A stretch of 64,000 nt of DNA from Epiperipatus broadwayi (GCA_028023455.1 JAQFVV010000001.1:23735401-23799400); one strand, 5' to 3'. Positions 1 to 60,113 are shown, numbered from the stretch's first letter. Notes: generated by a model from the letters alone, not told the origin. Numbers and translations: made by a program.

Positions 1-561
1 ATTAGAGTGTTCTGTTAGTAAATCTATAGGAATATTTAAACTATTTAGAAATGTTAATTTAAAATATGCGTGTGTTTTATTAGAATTATAAAATGTGTAA
101 ATTTAGTAAATAAATGTTAGTTAATAAATTATCTTTAAAATTAAACTTTATTTGTCGGTCAATTCTTTTTATCAATTCTTTTATCAATCTCCTTTTATAA
201 ATTCTTTTTACAATTCCTTTATCAAGTCTTTTAACCCCTAATTAGATATAATCTGTTAGTGACTACAAATAGCTGAGCTAGTCGTGGATTTAGGCGTTGA
301 GTTAGTGGCCACTGTTCAAAGTGCGTTGTCTATTCTTTTAATATTCTTTTAGAATAAACAGCTGGCACCTGTGGTTATACACAAACAAAAAAGTGCTTTG
401 GACGTGGTGTTGAACTCAACAGCTGAGAAGAAGCTATGTCCTGGAAATGTAACGTTAGTTATATACTTTATAGCTATCGTTTGGGCATACATACTCTCTG
501 AGTATGTTCTTCTCTGCCTAAGAGACCAGTGTTTCGAATGCACATATTTGAACACGGTTCA
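1..561 (+). mobile_element. 5' LTR (3' part) of an LTR retrotransposon
   Basis: This segment aligns without gaps to 4540-5100 (constant offset of 4539), with about a dozen mismatches by eye, mostly C/T or A/G changes. It is therefore the end of the left long terminal repeat; the rest lies before the window. It ends in ...GGTTCA at 561, where the matching sequence also stops. The conservation of short open frames inside it follows from the LTR duplication and does not indicate genes. The modest divergence suggests an old but not ancient insertion. Confidence 0.9.
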
Positions 562-911
562 AATGTGGAGCTGAACCTAAGAAACAATAATAATGAAATA
601 CTTTGTTTCTTGTTTAAAAATTTTTTATACAAAAGTTAAATTACGTATGTAAAAGTGCTTTAATTTAAAAAAAAAGAATTGACCGAAAACTTTTTTTTTT
701 CGAAATGAAAAGAGATTTTGACAATATGCTATCAAATCAGAGTCAATTAGATGTTATGGGAGGAGTTAAAGCATTAAGATCGGGTAGAGAAAAGGACTAA
801 AAGGGTGGAGTTATCATGAGTTTCCATCTTAGTAAGAAAAATAAATAAATAAGTTGTATTTAAATTTAGTTTAACATAAGCGCTAGTACTTTGAAATTGA
901 AATTTTCGAAA

Positions 912-1545
912 ATGGATCCGAAAGAAAGCCCAATATATTTTAAAAATCCCCAGTTAGTGGAAAAAGAGAAAGAAGAAGTATCTGAGATGCGAATGATGAT
1001 GAAAATGATGATGAATATGATGCAAGAGTTTAAAGAAGAATTGTATCAGAAATTTGAACACAGCCAACAAGAGCTTAAAGCTGAATTCAAAGCAGAATTG
1101 ATAAAAGAAATGCATCAAGAAATTAAACAAAGTCAACAAGAATTGTGTCAGAAATTTGAGCAAAGCCAACTAGAGCTCAAAGAAGAACTCAAAGCAGAAT
1201 TAAAGGCAGAAATTAGTCAGGTTAAAGGAGAAATTAAAGGAACTCAGAGCAGAAGTAAGGGAAATAAGATATGAAATTACAGGAAAGGTAGAGAAAAATC
1301 AAGAAATTATAAAGGTAGATTTAGTTAAAGAAAGTAAAAAGGTTAAGGTCACAAAAGAGGTAGAAATTGAATTAGAATTAGATAGTGTTGTGATAAATAA
1401 AGTAGAAACTTATGTAGATCAAAAGGTAGAAGATAGCGTAAGAGAGTTTTTACTAAAAATTAAAAATAAAAGGTTTAAAGTAAATGTTTGCATTCGCTGT
1501 AGACATAGATTTAAAACAAAGAGAAAGCGTAAAAAAAAAAATTAA
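912..1545 (+). pseudogene. Coiled-coil gag-like ORF, one frameshift
   Basis: The first in-frame ATG (MDPKES...) is at 912. About 110 residues follow, made almost entirely of charged heptads. They include an M-rich run (MMMKMMMNMM) and two near-repeats of E-L-Y/C-Q-K-F-E-x-S-Q-x-E-L-K, so a long coiled coil is expected. The frame stops at 1274, but shifting frame near 1250 continues the same style of sequence (REIRYEITGKVEKNQEI...) to a stop at 1543-1545. It ends in a CxxC and a strongly basic tail (CIRCRH...KRKRKKK). Its position just inside the 5' LTR suggests a gag-like RNA-binding protein. I do not recognise a named family, and the frameshift suggests it is dead in this copy. Confidence 0.5.
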
Positions 1546-2924
1546 TGGTTAGGAAAAATACGGAGGTCTGTAAAGCTTAAAAGTTTTCTAATTTACAAGG
1601 CAGAAAACAGAACGGAAAGAGAAAGAGATAAAATAATAAATTATAAAAGCGGGAGAGATAAGAGAGGAAAGTTAGTTTATATTATAGAATTAGTAGAAAA
1701 AAAAAAAGGAACCGCCTGACATAGTTTAAAAGTTAGTAAACGGGTGGAATAGTAAAGGAAATAAACAAAATGGACTGGAAATGGACAATGAGCATGAATA
1801 TGGTTATTCTAACGTAAATAAATCTGAGAAGTAATTAAATCTGAAACTTCTATTTAAAACTAAGATAATAAATTTAAAAATAACTGAATAATAATAAGTT
1901 AAATGTTTTAAAGTAATAATAATAACGGAGGCTTCGCAAAATAAAAGATTTTTTCCCCTCCCCACGCACATATTAATTAAGAAAGAGAAATGCTCGTAAA
2001 TAAACAGTTCAAATAAATAAAAATCAATAAAATCAAGTTAAATAAATGGGTCAAATTAAGGATTTAGAAATAATGTTTGTAGAATTAAATAAATGAATAA
2101 AATAACGGAAATACATAAAATAAAAACAAGTTAAATAAATAAGTATAATATATCTGTAGAAAATAAATAAAATATTCGTAGTAAAATAAAATAGTTTTTT
2201 GAATATATGCATGTTAAAATAAAAGTTTGTTTTGAATACCATAAGTTAAGAAAAGGATGTAAATAAATTGTTTAAAATAATCAAGATAAAAAAAAAAACT
2301 CTAGTAAAATAATAATGAATGAATCATAATAAAACAAAATATTTTTTTTTCTGAATATACACAATTTAATACATAAGTTAAAGTAATGGGTTAAAATAAT
2401 ATTGTAATATAAATAAATATGTGTCTGTGATAGTTTCAAAATAATATTGTAGCATAAATAAATATGGATAATGTTCGTATGGGTTTAAAATAAGTATCGT
2501 AAAACTAATATTTAAAATGTTCATACTGGTTTAAAGATAGTATTATAAGATTAGTGTAAATAAATAATGTTGAAATAATGTTCGTAATGGTTTGAAATAA
2601 TGGTGTAAGATTAGATTAATACAAATAAATATGTTAAAGTAATGTTCATGTGTAGTTAAAAATAATATTGAAAGGTTAAAATAATATAAATGAAAGTCAA
2701 TCTAAGTTGTATTAAGAGTGTATAAGGGTTCGAAATTAAGGGATGAGGGTAGTATTGAAATAAGTTAGATAAGGATTAAGTTTAAAGCTGTCGACTGGAT
2801 AGATTTTAGCACCCGTAATGGATTGGCTGGGATCATTCCTCTTTTAAAAAGCGCACTGGCAACAACCAGAGTAAGTCGTAAGTCACTTTTCAGGAGAGAA
2901 TTCCCATATCTCGTACCTCATTTT

Positions 2925-3106
2925 CCAAAGTGTAAGTCGGAAATGGACAGTTGAAAATTCCTGCCATTCGCAGCTGCTTAGTCAAAGTCCGATCAAGAGA
3001 ATCGGCAATCGTTTTCCAGAGCGTAAGTCGGAAATGGACAGTTAAAATTCCTGCCATTCGCAGCTACCTTTTCTTAGTCAAAGTCCGATCAAGAGAATCG
3101 GCAGCC
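2925..3106 (+). repeat. Tandem duplication (~90 bp x 2) in the retrotransposon
   Basis: Two adjacent copies of a unit containing GTAAGTCGGAAATGGACAG, CCTGCCATTCGCAGCT and GTCAAAGTCCGATCAAGAGA lie here, the second with a short insertion. The segment is GC-richer than its surroundings. It is part of the internal region near the 3' LTR and has no evident coding role. Confidence 0.8.
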
Positions 3107-3356
3107 GAAGCTTCGTTTATAAAAGATCCCTGTGCCACAAATTTAGTTTGTCCTCGTGGTCACTATCCAGGACGAACATTGTAAACAATGTTGCCAGCAT
3201 AGAAAGAAGAAAAGCATAATTGGAGATTGCCCTTAGTATGGAAAGGAAAAGATATATAAAAAAGCAAACTTAGAAAGAATAATAAATTAAGATTCAATGT
3301 TGTCAGAGATAAAATGGTCAAAAATGATGCATTTTACTCTCAAAAAGGAGGAACAG

Positions 3357-5100
3357 TGTAATGTACCAATATTGATATTGCACATATAATTTTATCTAAA
3401 AAAATTATTATTAAATAATAAATAAGTTATAAAAATATAAAAGGCTTCTTTAAGTAAACAAAATCAGTTTGTTTTCGAAAAAAAAAAATGAATCAAATAG
3501 TTTTCCAGCGTTAGTTTTGAAATAAAAAGCTACAATTAATTAATCAAAAGGGGGGAGGGGAAGTCTTGGTAAGGAAAATTAAACTAAGGGTTATAAAAGG
3601 AAGTAATGAGTTTTTATTAGTATTCGTAAAAATATAATTTAAAAGTTAAAACATACAAATCTCTTTTCATTCAAGTTTAATTAAAGAAAAAATAATGTTA
3701 AAACTAATATATGTGCATATATATGTGCGATTGTCAACAATAGAATAAATGTTATTATAAATAAATGAAAGTTAAAGAAGATTATCATTAAAAAACACGG
3801 CAATGGCTATTAGATATTAATTAATATAAAACAATACGTTTTTGCATGGCTATTACCAATTAAGCAATCTTTCAAAACACGTTTATCAAATGATTATCAC
3901 TGGAATTTCGACAACAGATCTTTGCCGGAGATATTAGAAAGACAACAAGGTGCAGGTATAAATAGACTTTTTATCGGACAATAGTTCAGTTCACAAAGTA
4001 ATTGAGTAGTGCAGTTCAGAAATTAATTGAGTCAGTTAACAAACAAAATGCAGTGTTGAGAAGATTTTGGGAATTCACGCCTCTCCATAGCCTAAAAAGT
4101 CCGATGAAAACAGCAAGATCTGCCCGTGAAATAATGTCAACGTAACAACTTAGAAAATCTCCATCAGTATTTAATTGTCTCCAATAGTAATAATCGTGAA
4201 AATCAGGAAACTCATCAAGGAAAAGTCCCAGCCGGCTGGTAAGCATTCATAATGGAAATATTCTCACCGAAAGCAGCCACCAAAGAGAACAAAATTCTAC
4301 GTCTACATTCAAAAGCCTAGGTAAAACATTTGCTTATTTCGTTTATACTGTAATAGCCATTGCATTGCATTAATTCATACGAATCTTTCAAGAGTCTAAT
4401 TATATGAACTTTATATCATACATAAATGAACTATTGATATGTGTGATTAAATTTCAAATGCTATGTAATACTTTATTATTATTATGTGTGTACATGAGTT
4501 AATATGTGCGTGATCATTATATCAATATTTATTAGTTAAATTAGAGTGTTCTGTTATTAAATCTATAGGAATATTTAAACTATTTAGAAATGTTAATTTA
4601 AAATATGCGTGTGTTTTATTAGAATTATAAAATGTTTAAATTTAGTAAATAAATGTTAGTTAATAAATTATCTTTAAAATTAAACTTTATTTGTCGGTCA
4701 ATTCTTTTTATCAATTCTTTTATCAATCTCCTTTTATAAATTCTTTTTACAATTCCTTTATCAAGTCTTTTAACCCCTAATTAGATATAATCTGTTAGTG
4801 ACTACAAATAGCTGAGCTAGTCGTGGATTTAGGCGTTGAGTTAGTGGCCACTATTCAAAGTGCATTGTCTATTCTTTTAGTATTCTTTTAGAATAAACAG
4901 CTGGCGCCCGTGGTTATACACAAACAAAAAAGTGCTTTGGACGTGGTGTTGAACTCAACAGCCGAGAAGAAGCTATGTCCTGGAAATGTAACGTTAGTTA
5001 TATACTTTATAGCTATCATTTGGGCATACATACTCTCCGAGTATGTTCTTCTCTGCCTAAGAGACCGGTGTTTTGAATGCACATATTCGAACACGGTTCA
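3357..5100 (+). mobile_element. 3' LTR, 1744 bp
   Basis: The repeat starts with TGTAATG directly after the polypurine tract and ends ...GGTTCA at 5100, giving TG...CA termini. Its last 561 bases match 1-561. It is unusually long for an LTR. A TATA-like box lies at 3956-3965 and AATAAA-type signals lie around 4645-4680. The flank after 5100 is (AT)n, so a target duplication cannot be recognised; the left flank is outside the window. Confidence 0.85.
3956..3965 (+). promoter_or_regulatory. Probable LTR TATA box
   Basis: GTATAAATAG sits about 600 bp into the 3' LTR, followed about 30 bp on by a C/T/A-rich putative start region (CAATAGTTCAGTTCAC). This is the expected place for the retrotransposon promoter. 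It is read from sequence only. Confidence 0.5.
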
Positions 5101-6466
5101 ATATATATATATAATAAAATGGATGAATAAATATCTGATGTTAAATATGTGTATTAAATTTAGCTAATGTTTACTGTTGCTTTTGCTTTGGTTTTTTCTA
5201 ACTTAGTAGCAAAAGATAAAATAAAATAATACAGCTAAGATTCCAGAATGACATTCTAGAAAGTAAAACTATATTTTTATTTAGAATGTATAACTTTTCT
5301 CCATGGCTGTCAAATGCCCATAATCTTCTGATTTTTATACAGCAGCTGAGCTTCCAAAATATTTTTTTCTGTTACAAAAGCTTTTTTTTTTTTGTCAAAG
5401 AGATAGCTGATTGATCACTTAATTAAAGACTAGTTGATATATAATTTTACTAGATTCTAAATATTATAGTAAAAGATGTGGATTAGGTAGAGTAAATCAT
5501 AATATACATAATGAAACTAAAACTGAGTGTGCATAACATTAGGGGTTTGAATGCTGTGACAAAAAATTACCAGCTAATTAAATGGTTAGACATAGTGCAA
5601 TGACATGTAATAGGATTAATAGAAACAAAGATCTATAGTGGATCACAAACTGAACCTTCTAACTATTTAAATAGACTGAATTCTCAGCATTCTCTAGGCT
5701 TACATATACACCTCAGCCAGGACAGGAGTAATAATCATAAAATCATGCCCATTTAACTCATTCAAAATTTTATTTATAGATAAATATGCAATAATGCTCA
5801 CAATACAATATAAAGCTGTAAATTTAAATATAGTGTTTGTTTATATGCCCCTCAACCAGAACACTATTATCAGAATTATTCAAAACATAAATTTATTATT
5901 TATTATCTCCTCACAGCCACTCATGCTGTTGGGAGACTATAATATGTCATATTCTACATTTGTGAATAAATGGTTGCACCTCATCAATAGTCCACTTATA
6001 AATAGTGAAGGATTTCTGCCAAACATTTCTGTTTAATTCAATAATGGCAAATACTCATCACTTATAGATATAGTATTTTGCTCACCATCACTTCACCATA
6101 CTCTAAAAATTTAGCTAATCCCCTCTCCTCCCTCAGATCATGCAGCAATAATAATAATCCTTGATTCAAATTATACATACCATGCAACACTACACAAAAG
6201 AACAATAAGAATCCTATTACATACAAGAACAACATAATTCTTATTCTCAGAAATATACATTTTATTAGCTAAACTAAACAGCTTAGAAATGGACCCAGTA
6301 CAAAAATGGATAGCAGGCACACAAAATAATATCACATACTGTAAACTATGTCATTAAAACAGGCAAAACTCTCTATATGTATTGCTACTCAGTGCAAGCC
6401 AGAGTAGTCAATGGATGCCAGAAGGTTTATGCATAAAATTCCCATCTAGTGCCTACTCATCCAATA

Positions 6467-6514
6467 TTCCCAGAGTAGTTTCTGGCTTGTGGCCTTTGTC
6501 AGTGAGGAGCCATG
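6467..6514 (-). ncRNA. Mutated hammerhead motif, family C left copy
   Basis: The reverse complement reads ...CTCCTCA CTGACAA AGGCCACAAGCCA GAAAC TACTC TGGGAA. Stem I and stem II survive, but the invariant G of CTGANGA is A and stem III has lost its self-complementarity. It is probably inactive. Confidence 0.55.
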
Positions 6515-7026
6515 GATTTGAGAGCACTGCACCTAGATCTTAGGATCTAATGCAACCCTCCAGAAGTCATCTTTTATTTATATTTAACTACAAAACTATG
6601 AATCTTAAATTGAAAACACCATAATATTTTCAATCCAAGCTCATCAGCTTATATAGTCATATAGGTCTGAACTCAGTTCAATACCCATACATTTTGATGT
6701 CTTTAATTTTTTAATAACCATAGCCACCACTATCCTATTAGGAAGGATTGGTTTTAAGCCAATAAACATCACATGATCACCATTTCTTATGCTTGCTCTT
6801 AACTGTGATGACTATGATTATTAAAGAACCAAAGGCACCAAAATGTATGGGCACTGAACTGAGTTTAGAGCTATATGACTATATAAGCTGATGAACTTGG
6901 ATTGAAAATATTCTGGTGTTTTCAATTTAAGTCTCATAGTTTTGTAGTTAAATAGAGATAAAAGGTGGCTGCTGGAGGGTTGCATTAGATCCTAAGATCT
7001 AGGTGCAGTGGTCTCAGATCCAAGGC

Positions 7027-7074
7027 TCCTCACTGATGAAGGCCACAAGCCAGAAACTAGTCTGGGGATATTGG
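7027..7074 (+). ncRNA. Type I hammerhead ribozyme motif, family C
   Basis: The order is stem I 5' side CTCCTCA, core CTGATGA, stem II GGC-CACAA-GCC, GAA, palindromic stem III ACTAGT, cleavage triplet ending in C, then TGGGGA pairing back to stem I (A-T, C-G, U-G, C-G, C-G, U-A). All invariant hammerhead core bases are present. Stem III is minimal, as in hammerheads of Penelope-like elements, which often act as dimers. Activity is inferred only. Confidence 0.7.
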
Positions 7075-8344
7075 ATGAGTAGGTACTAGATGAGGATTTT
7101 ATGCACAAGCCTTCTGGCATCCATTGATTACTCTGGCTTACACTGAGTGGTAATACATATAGAGAGTTTTGCCTGTTTTAATAACAGTTAAGCACAAGCA
7201 TAATAAATGGTGACCATGTGATGTTTATTGTTATAAACTATGTCACAAGAACCACTACACCACCAACAAAACTCTTAACTCTTGTTGATGAATTATATAA
7301 AAGAATAATACACAGTATCCCAACTATAGAAAATAATCATCTATTAATTAAACTAAAGAAGTCTTATAAATCCACATGTGATTTTTAAAAGAATACATTA
7401 CTTCAAAAAAGAAAAAGTTTTTCATGACACAAATACATATCTAGTTCAGACAATATATTTGATGGGCATTAGACCAATCACTGCAACAGGATTCCTTCAG
7501 CATTAGTGACTGAGGATATAGTTGACGCAGGTGATAGTATGCTAGTATGCTAGCAACATTATATAAACACTTGAAAATATTTCAAAATGAGCCAGAATTC
7601 AAGCCATCTTTTGGTTAATTTGGGAAATATTCAAACTAAAGATTTTATACAAAGTTTGGATAAGATGCCAAATTCATGCCATCCAGGACCACTGGTTATA
7701 CTAAGATTTGTTTTTGCCCACTTAAGCTCACTTCTACTTATCTTGCAGACATGGCTAACTTTATTACAAAAGGGATATATCATATTGAGGATATATACTC
7801 TATAGCAATCATACCATTTATGAAAAAACAAATTTCACTCTGTACAATGCAAAACATAAGGCCCAATATCTATGGGTCCACTGGGCATTAAATTACTCAA
7901 AACTGTAATTAAAACAAAATCAAGCAGCTTTTGTACTCAAAACTATAATTGATACTGCACAAAATGGCAAAAAAATACATCCCAATCACAATACAACTGA
8001 ATATAAGGATTGCATTTGATTCAGTACCAATTGATGTACTCATAAAAACCTTAAAAAACAACAATACAAAAATATATTTACTCATGAACTTGCTAATAAA
8101 TAAGAGAAATATATGTAAAGTCTAAGTGGAAGAATGTCTCTCCCTTTTAATCCACATCAATCAATCCCACTAGGGTCTCCACTTAGTGCATTGCTATTCA
8201 CCATATACATAAATCCACTACTTAATAACATTGAGAAATGACTCCCCGAGATCTATATACCCACACTTGGTCACAATGTAGCTTGCATAGCTTACATGAA
8301 TGATATAACAGCTTTTCCAACAACTAAAAAACAAATATAAACTG

Positions 8345-8850
8345 TAAAATATGTATTTTAAAATTAAACGTACATAAAATATTCCTTTCAAAAAACATTT
8401 TAAATTTCTAATATTTTAATTATGGATATTCTAATTAGTTGTTGTCTGAGTCAGCTTAATATGCAATTAATTGAACCAAACTAATTAATCAGATAATGAA
8501 AGGAATTTAAAATCCACCTTAATTATAAACTAGTATACTCCAGAAAACAAAAGGAACTAAACAGATAAGGGAGGGATTTGGAAATGACTGCCAGAAAGAG
8601 TATAGAGTGCATTCAGTGAATTCTAGCAGAGCATCTGTTGCAAGGGAACAGTGTGCGAATTGAGAATTACCCTACATTGAGAAAGAAGAGAATTAAGATG
8701 TAGAAACTACATTCAGGATTATAGTTTGAGTATTAATTATTGTTTGTACATAGTGCTTTTTTAATACAGCTCAGTGGGGACCAGACCTGTGTTAATTGGT
8801 ATACACCAATCTCTTGTCATGTGTTTAACTTGGAACAGTTGAGAACTTTA
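8345..8850. other. Unassigned stretch interrupting the LINE
   Basis: About 500 bp between the RT core and the thumb region does not translate into LINE-like protein in any frame. It contains TGTTGTCTGAGTCAGC and an AATACAGCTCAGTGGGGACC segment that look like parts of a regulatory or LTR-like insertion, but I could not define ends or a target duplication. Confidence 0.3.
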
Positions 8851-9252
8851 TATAAACTAGTTAGCAAATCAAAATATTTTGTGAATCAAACTCTAAACTA
8901 GTTCGGGAACTGTAATTGAAGAGTCAATACACAGCACAAACATTAACTGATATATTACATGAATACATTTGTACCTATAAACTAGAATTTAACCTTGATA
9001 AAACATATGCATGCTGTATTACATATACAAATATATAAACATATACAAATGTATAAACTTGTTAGCAAATCAAAGTATTTTGCGAATCAAACTCTAAACT
9101 AGTTCAGGAACTGTAATTGAAGAGTCAATACACAGCACAATCATTAACTGAAATATTACAGGAATACATTTGTACCTATAAACTAGAATTTAACCTTGAT
9201 AAAACATATGCATGCTGTATATATACAGGCAAAACATATACAAATGTATTTC
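8851..9252 (+). repeat. Local tandem duplication, 2 x ~201 bp, in the LINE
   Basis: The block beginning TATAAACTAGTTAGCAAATC and running through CATATGCATGCTGTAT occurs at 8851 and again at 9052, about 95% alike. It duplicates the coding segment for EFNLDKTYACC in the LINE and must postdate insertion. Confidence 0.85.
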
Positions 9253-10407
9253 AGGGTAAACCTATAACATATTTAGGATTCCCCTTTCACTTGAGTTACA
9301 TGGCTATGTGAAGTCAAATACAAAACAAACTAATTCAAACAACAGAATGGACCATATCCTCCCTCTCAAAAGCTTACATTTCTGTTTATTTGAAAGTATC
9401 ACTTATAAACATGCTGATTATTACAAAAATTATTATACACCAATTATAGTCTTCACAAAATCCTTTACATCAAAGATTTATTCACTGTGTAGAAAACTTT
9501 TATGGGGAAGAAAAATAATGGCCATCTCACTCAGGCAAATGCAATATCATAGCAACCTAATGGATTAGGATTACATTCTATTCATGTATTTACAATGCTA
9601 AAAACTATTAATCTTTTATCATCTATAACAAGAATATACTCACATTAAAAGTCACTCTTAAAATAGCACCTAGCGACAAACCTCCTCCATACACAGAATA
9701 TCTGCATACAATAATAGAATCTATTAAACCAATATCTAACTCTAATATAACTTGCTCATAAGATAAATGGTGCTACTGAAATTCATATAAATGTGTACCC
9801 AAAAACGCAAATTATAACTTAGACTTACCAATGCTAGGCATTAATAATAAGCAGTTAATACATAGATTAAAGTATTGGACACTCAAGCCCAAATTTTTTG
9901 ATTTTCTACTTAAAATGAACATGTGGTCATTACCAATACTATATTTCATGAGATATAAGAGAAACGTATATAGCATTGATGTTATGTGTGAGTTATTCCA
10001 CAGATCAGAAGACAGCCAAAAACATATTCTATTGAGTGTAGTAGCCTACAATACACTCGATCATATATTACAAAAATTTATCAGAAAGAGAATGCCACTA
10101 TAAATTTAATTATAGAATTGTGTTTTTTTTAACAATAGTAATGCAAGAAATTTTAACCCCTTTAAAATCAAATTAGAAACAATAAAACAAAAAGATAAAA
10201 AAAATCTCCCCATCTGACATTTTCGCACACACTTGGTCACTTGTCCATCAGTGCTTTAATCTCTAGTGAGATAAAAAAATGTTTCCTAATTTATTGTAAA
10301 TGTTTTTAATAATAGTTTAATTCACTGAATGCTATTGAAAATATTTACTGTGGTATTCTTTAATTAGTTTTGTATTAATTTTTTTTTTCTTTTTCTCATG
10401 TGTCGTA

Positions 10408-10487
10408 GCATCAGCCGGGAAGCGAACCCGCTAAACCGGGACATCCGCTTGTAAAGCGACTGACACTGATCTCTCGACCACCAATGC
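10408..10487 (-). tRNA. tRNA-like sequence, Val(UAC)-type anticodon, probably pseudo
   Basis: On the - strand a 7-bp acceptor stem GCATTGG/CTGATGC forms (two G-U pairs). An anticodon loop TTTACAA (anticodon TAC) is closed by GCGC-type pairs. A T-arm GCGGGTTCGCTTCCCGG carries a near-perfect B box. An A-box-like TGGTCGAGAG follows the acceptor. Against a working gene: the D arm is poor, about seven extra bases separate the anticodon arm from the T arm, and the outer T-stem and anticodon-stem pairs mismatch. It could be a tRNA pseudogene or the head of a tRNA-derived SINE. Confidence 0.45.
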
Positions 10488-12186
10488 TTGACAAATTTTT
10501 AAACTGAAATATCTATAGATATATTTTTCCTTGAATAAAGTTTCTTCTAAAACTAAAGACATTTTTTTTTTATTGTACTAGTTAAATTTATTTCAAACTT
10601 AAGAATTTGTTACTGGCGGGATAATTTTTTTTTTTTTAATTTATTAAGTAATTTGTTTAAAATTATATAGAAATTATTGAAGATAATAAATAATTTCAAA
10701 TTTTTGGTAGGAAATATATGTTTAGTTTTTCTTTAAATCAAAACCTTTTATTTTATATAAAGTGTTACAAATGAATTTCTTAGACAACAAAAAAAGTCTA
10801 GTATAAATTTACATTTTTAATAATAACTTCCTAAGTGTTTTTATGAATTTCTTGTACTAAAAACCAGTCCATGTGGATAGGTAGATTTCTTTGGGTGCAA
10901 GAAGCTTATCTTTTTTTCGAATAGAATTAAATATATCTCTAATAAATTCTGTTTTTTTTTACTGGCAACAAAAGAGTTATTCTTCCCTTTTTATCTACCA
11001 ATCAACTGACTATTAAAATTAAATACTTTAATTAATGCAAAAACAGCGTTGTTCTTATAAAGCATAATACTTTTTTTAAAATTTACCCATGACTATTATA
11101 ATATCAATCATTTATTTACAGGCTAATTAAACTTTACGTTATATTAATTATTTTGTATCTATATATATATTAGTCACCTAAAAAAGCTATAAAACAGATT
11201 CCATTTTACTATATCATATTTTAAGAATGGTGCACACATCACTATCTAATTTGGTAAATTTTAAAGTACTTATAAACATAATTTTTTATTATTGCATGTT
11301 TTTTAATTGCTCATTGATCACCACTAATCTTTGTGTAGTTTTAATAATGTCTAACTTCTGATTAGTAAATCTATCGTTTTCAAAGATTAAAAATAGGCAC
11401 TTTTTTTTTTTTTTTACTAAATCTGTGTTTGTGATACAAATTTTTGGTTACCTCTATTCCCAGAAATAAATATTCATAGTTATAGCTGCTATTATGATAC
11501 TTTCAACAATAATAAACATACTGATCGCATGTTATGTAAAAATTCTTGAATAGAATGGCTAAATACACCATGTTTAAGTTGTGCATACATTTTTCTTAAA
11601 TTATACTGCAAATTACATCAGTGAAGAAGTTTGTAGTTTTTTATATAGGTTTTTCAAGGAATATATCCTAATTCACTTTTAAATACAGCAGTTTGTTAAA
11701 TAACACGGTCTTAATGGCATCTGTGTTAGTATATGTTTTTTTTATTATACCCATAAGCTGGAGTTCAAAGATGAGCCAGATGAAATTTATAATTTTTTTA
11801 GCCACAAAAAGATATATAATTTTTTTTTTGCAGATAATGACTTATAATCAACCCAGATAGCCACTTAGTTATTGGTTAGTAAATTGTTATCTATCTGCTA
11901 ATAGCGACAAAGTATCAGTGATAGTCCAGATTAGTGTTGATGCATAGACTGTATTATAATATGGTAATTAATACTTGTGAGGAAAGATATATTGAGCAAT
12001 AATTACCGTTACTTTAGATAACAAGCATAAATATAATATATTATCATTAAATCATTCAAATTAAATTTAAGTGAATTTTAAAGATTGCAGTAAAAAGAGA
12101 ATGTTTACTAATTTAAAATGTATATTACATAGTTAATGAAGTCTTAAGAGAAATGATTGTTTTCTAATGTTTTTTTTTCCCTCCAG
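10488..12186. other. Intronic/intergenic AT-rich DNA upstream of the first visible RPB2 exon
   Basis: I see no gene, element boundary or conserved motif here; it is presumably intron leading to the polypyrimidine acceptor TTTTTTTTCCCTCCAG at 12171-12186. Confidence 0.6.

Positions 12187-60113
<47,927 letters not shown>

Larger units (their letters stand above)
562..3356 (+). mobile_element. Internal region of a non-autonomous LTR retrotransposon
   Basis: About 2.8 kb lies between the two LTRs. A TGG that could begin a tRNA primer-binding site (TGGAGCTGAACC, 565-576) follows the 5' LTR by three bases; I could not assign the tRNA. A purine run AAAAAGGAGGAACAG just before 3357 fits a polypurine tract. 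I found one gag-like frame near the 5' end and no protease, reverse transcriptase, RNase H or integrase motif in the remaining 1.8 kb, which is very A/T-rich and full of stops. The arrangement is that of a large retrotransposon derivative that depends on another element's enzymes, or of a deleted copy. Confidence 0.75.
6354..7233. mobile_element. Hammerhead-bearing inverted dimer (family C) inside the LINE
   Basis: An 880-bp insertion is bounded by a perfect 12-bp direct repeat, TAAACTATGTCA (6342-6353 and 7234-7245); removing one repeat plus the insert restores the LINE. The left part (6354-about 6810) is a - strand copy of a unit and the right part (about 6811-7233) is a + strand copy. At the right end the unit tail (GAGAGTTTTGCCTGTTTTAAT) runs straight into the head of the next unit (ACAGTTAAG...GTTTATTG, 7184-7230). 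That head also lies at the inner end of the left copy. So the source was a tandem array with units of about 460 bp, joined to an inverted copy. No protein is encoded. Confidence 0.75.
5511..10103 (+). pseudogene. Decayed LINE (endonuclease + reverse transcriptase)
   Basis: Reading from ATG 5511 and allowing stops and frameshifts, the pieces fit a non-LTR retrotransposon ORF2. An apurinic-type endonuclease comes first (NIRGLN near the start, IGLIETK at about 5610, VYMP at about 5840, LMLLGDYN at about 5925). Reverse transcriptase follows (about 7700-8330): AIIPFMKK, NIRP, the block GSPLSALLFTIYINPLL, and AYMNDI where AYADDI is expected. The thumb motif FNLDKT...YLGFPF lies near 9190-9290. A C-terminal zinc-knuckle-like piece with C...H...DS..H (about 9990-10030) closes it. 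The clade is uncertain (L1/Tx1-like order). It is interrupted by a 880-bp element, an unassigned stretch and a local duplication, and cannot be functional. Confidence 0.8.

Noticed and set aside
349-574. Opposed ~67-codon frames, repeated at 4888-5167
   Set aside because: They lie in both LTR copies and are conserved only because the LTR is duplicated; no protein similarity.
2051-2242. - strand frame in the LTR element
   Set aside because: Low-complexity F/I/Y-rich reading of A/T-rich DNA.
6889-6916. Second hammerhead-like string CTGATGAACTTGGATTGAAAA in family C
   Set aside because: It has CTGATGA and GAAA, but the nine bases between do not pair and no stem I or III forms.
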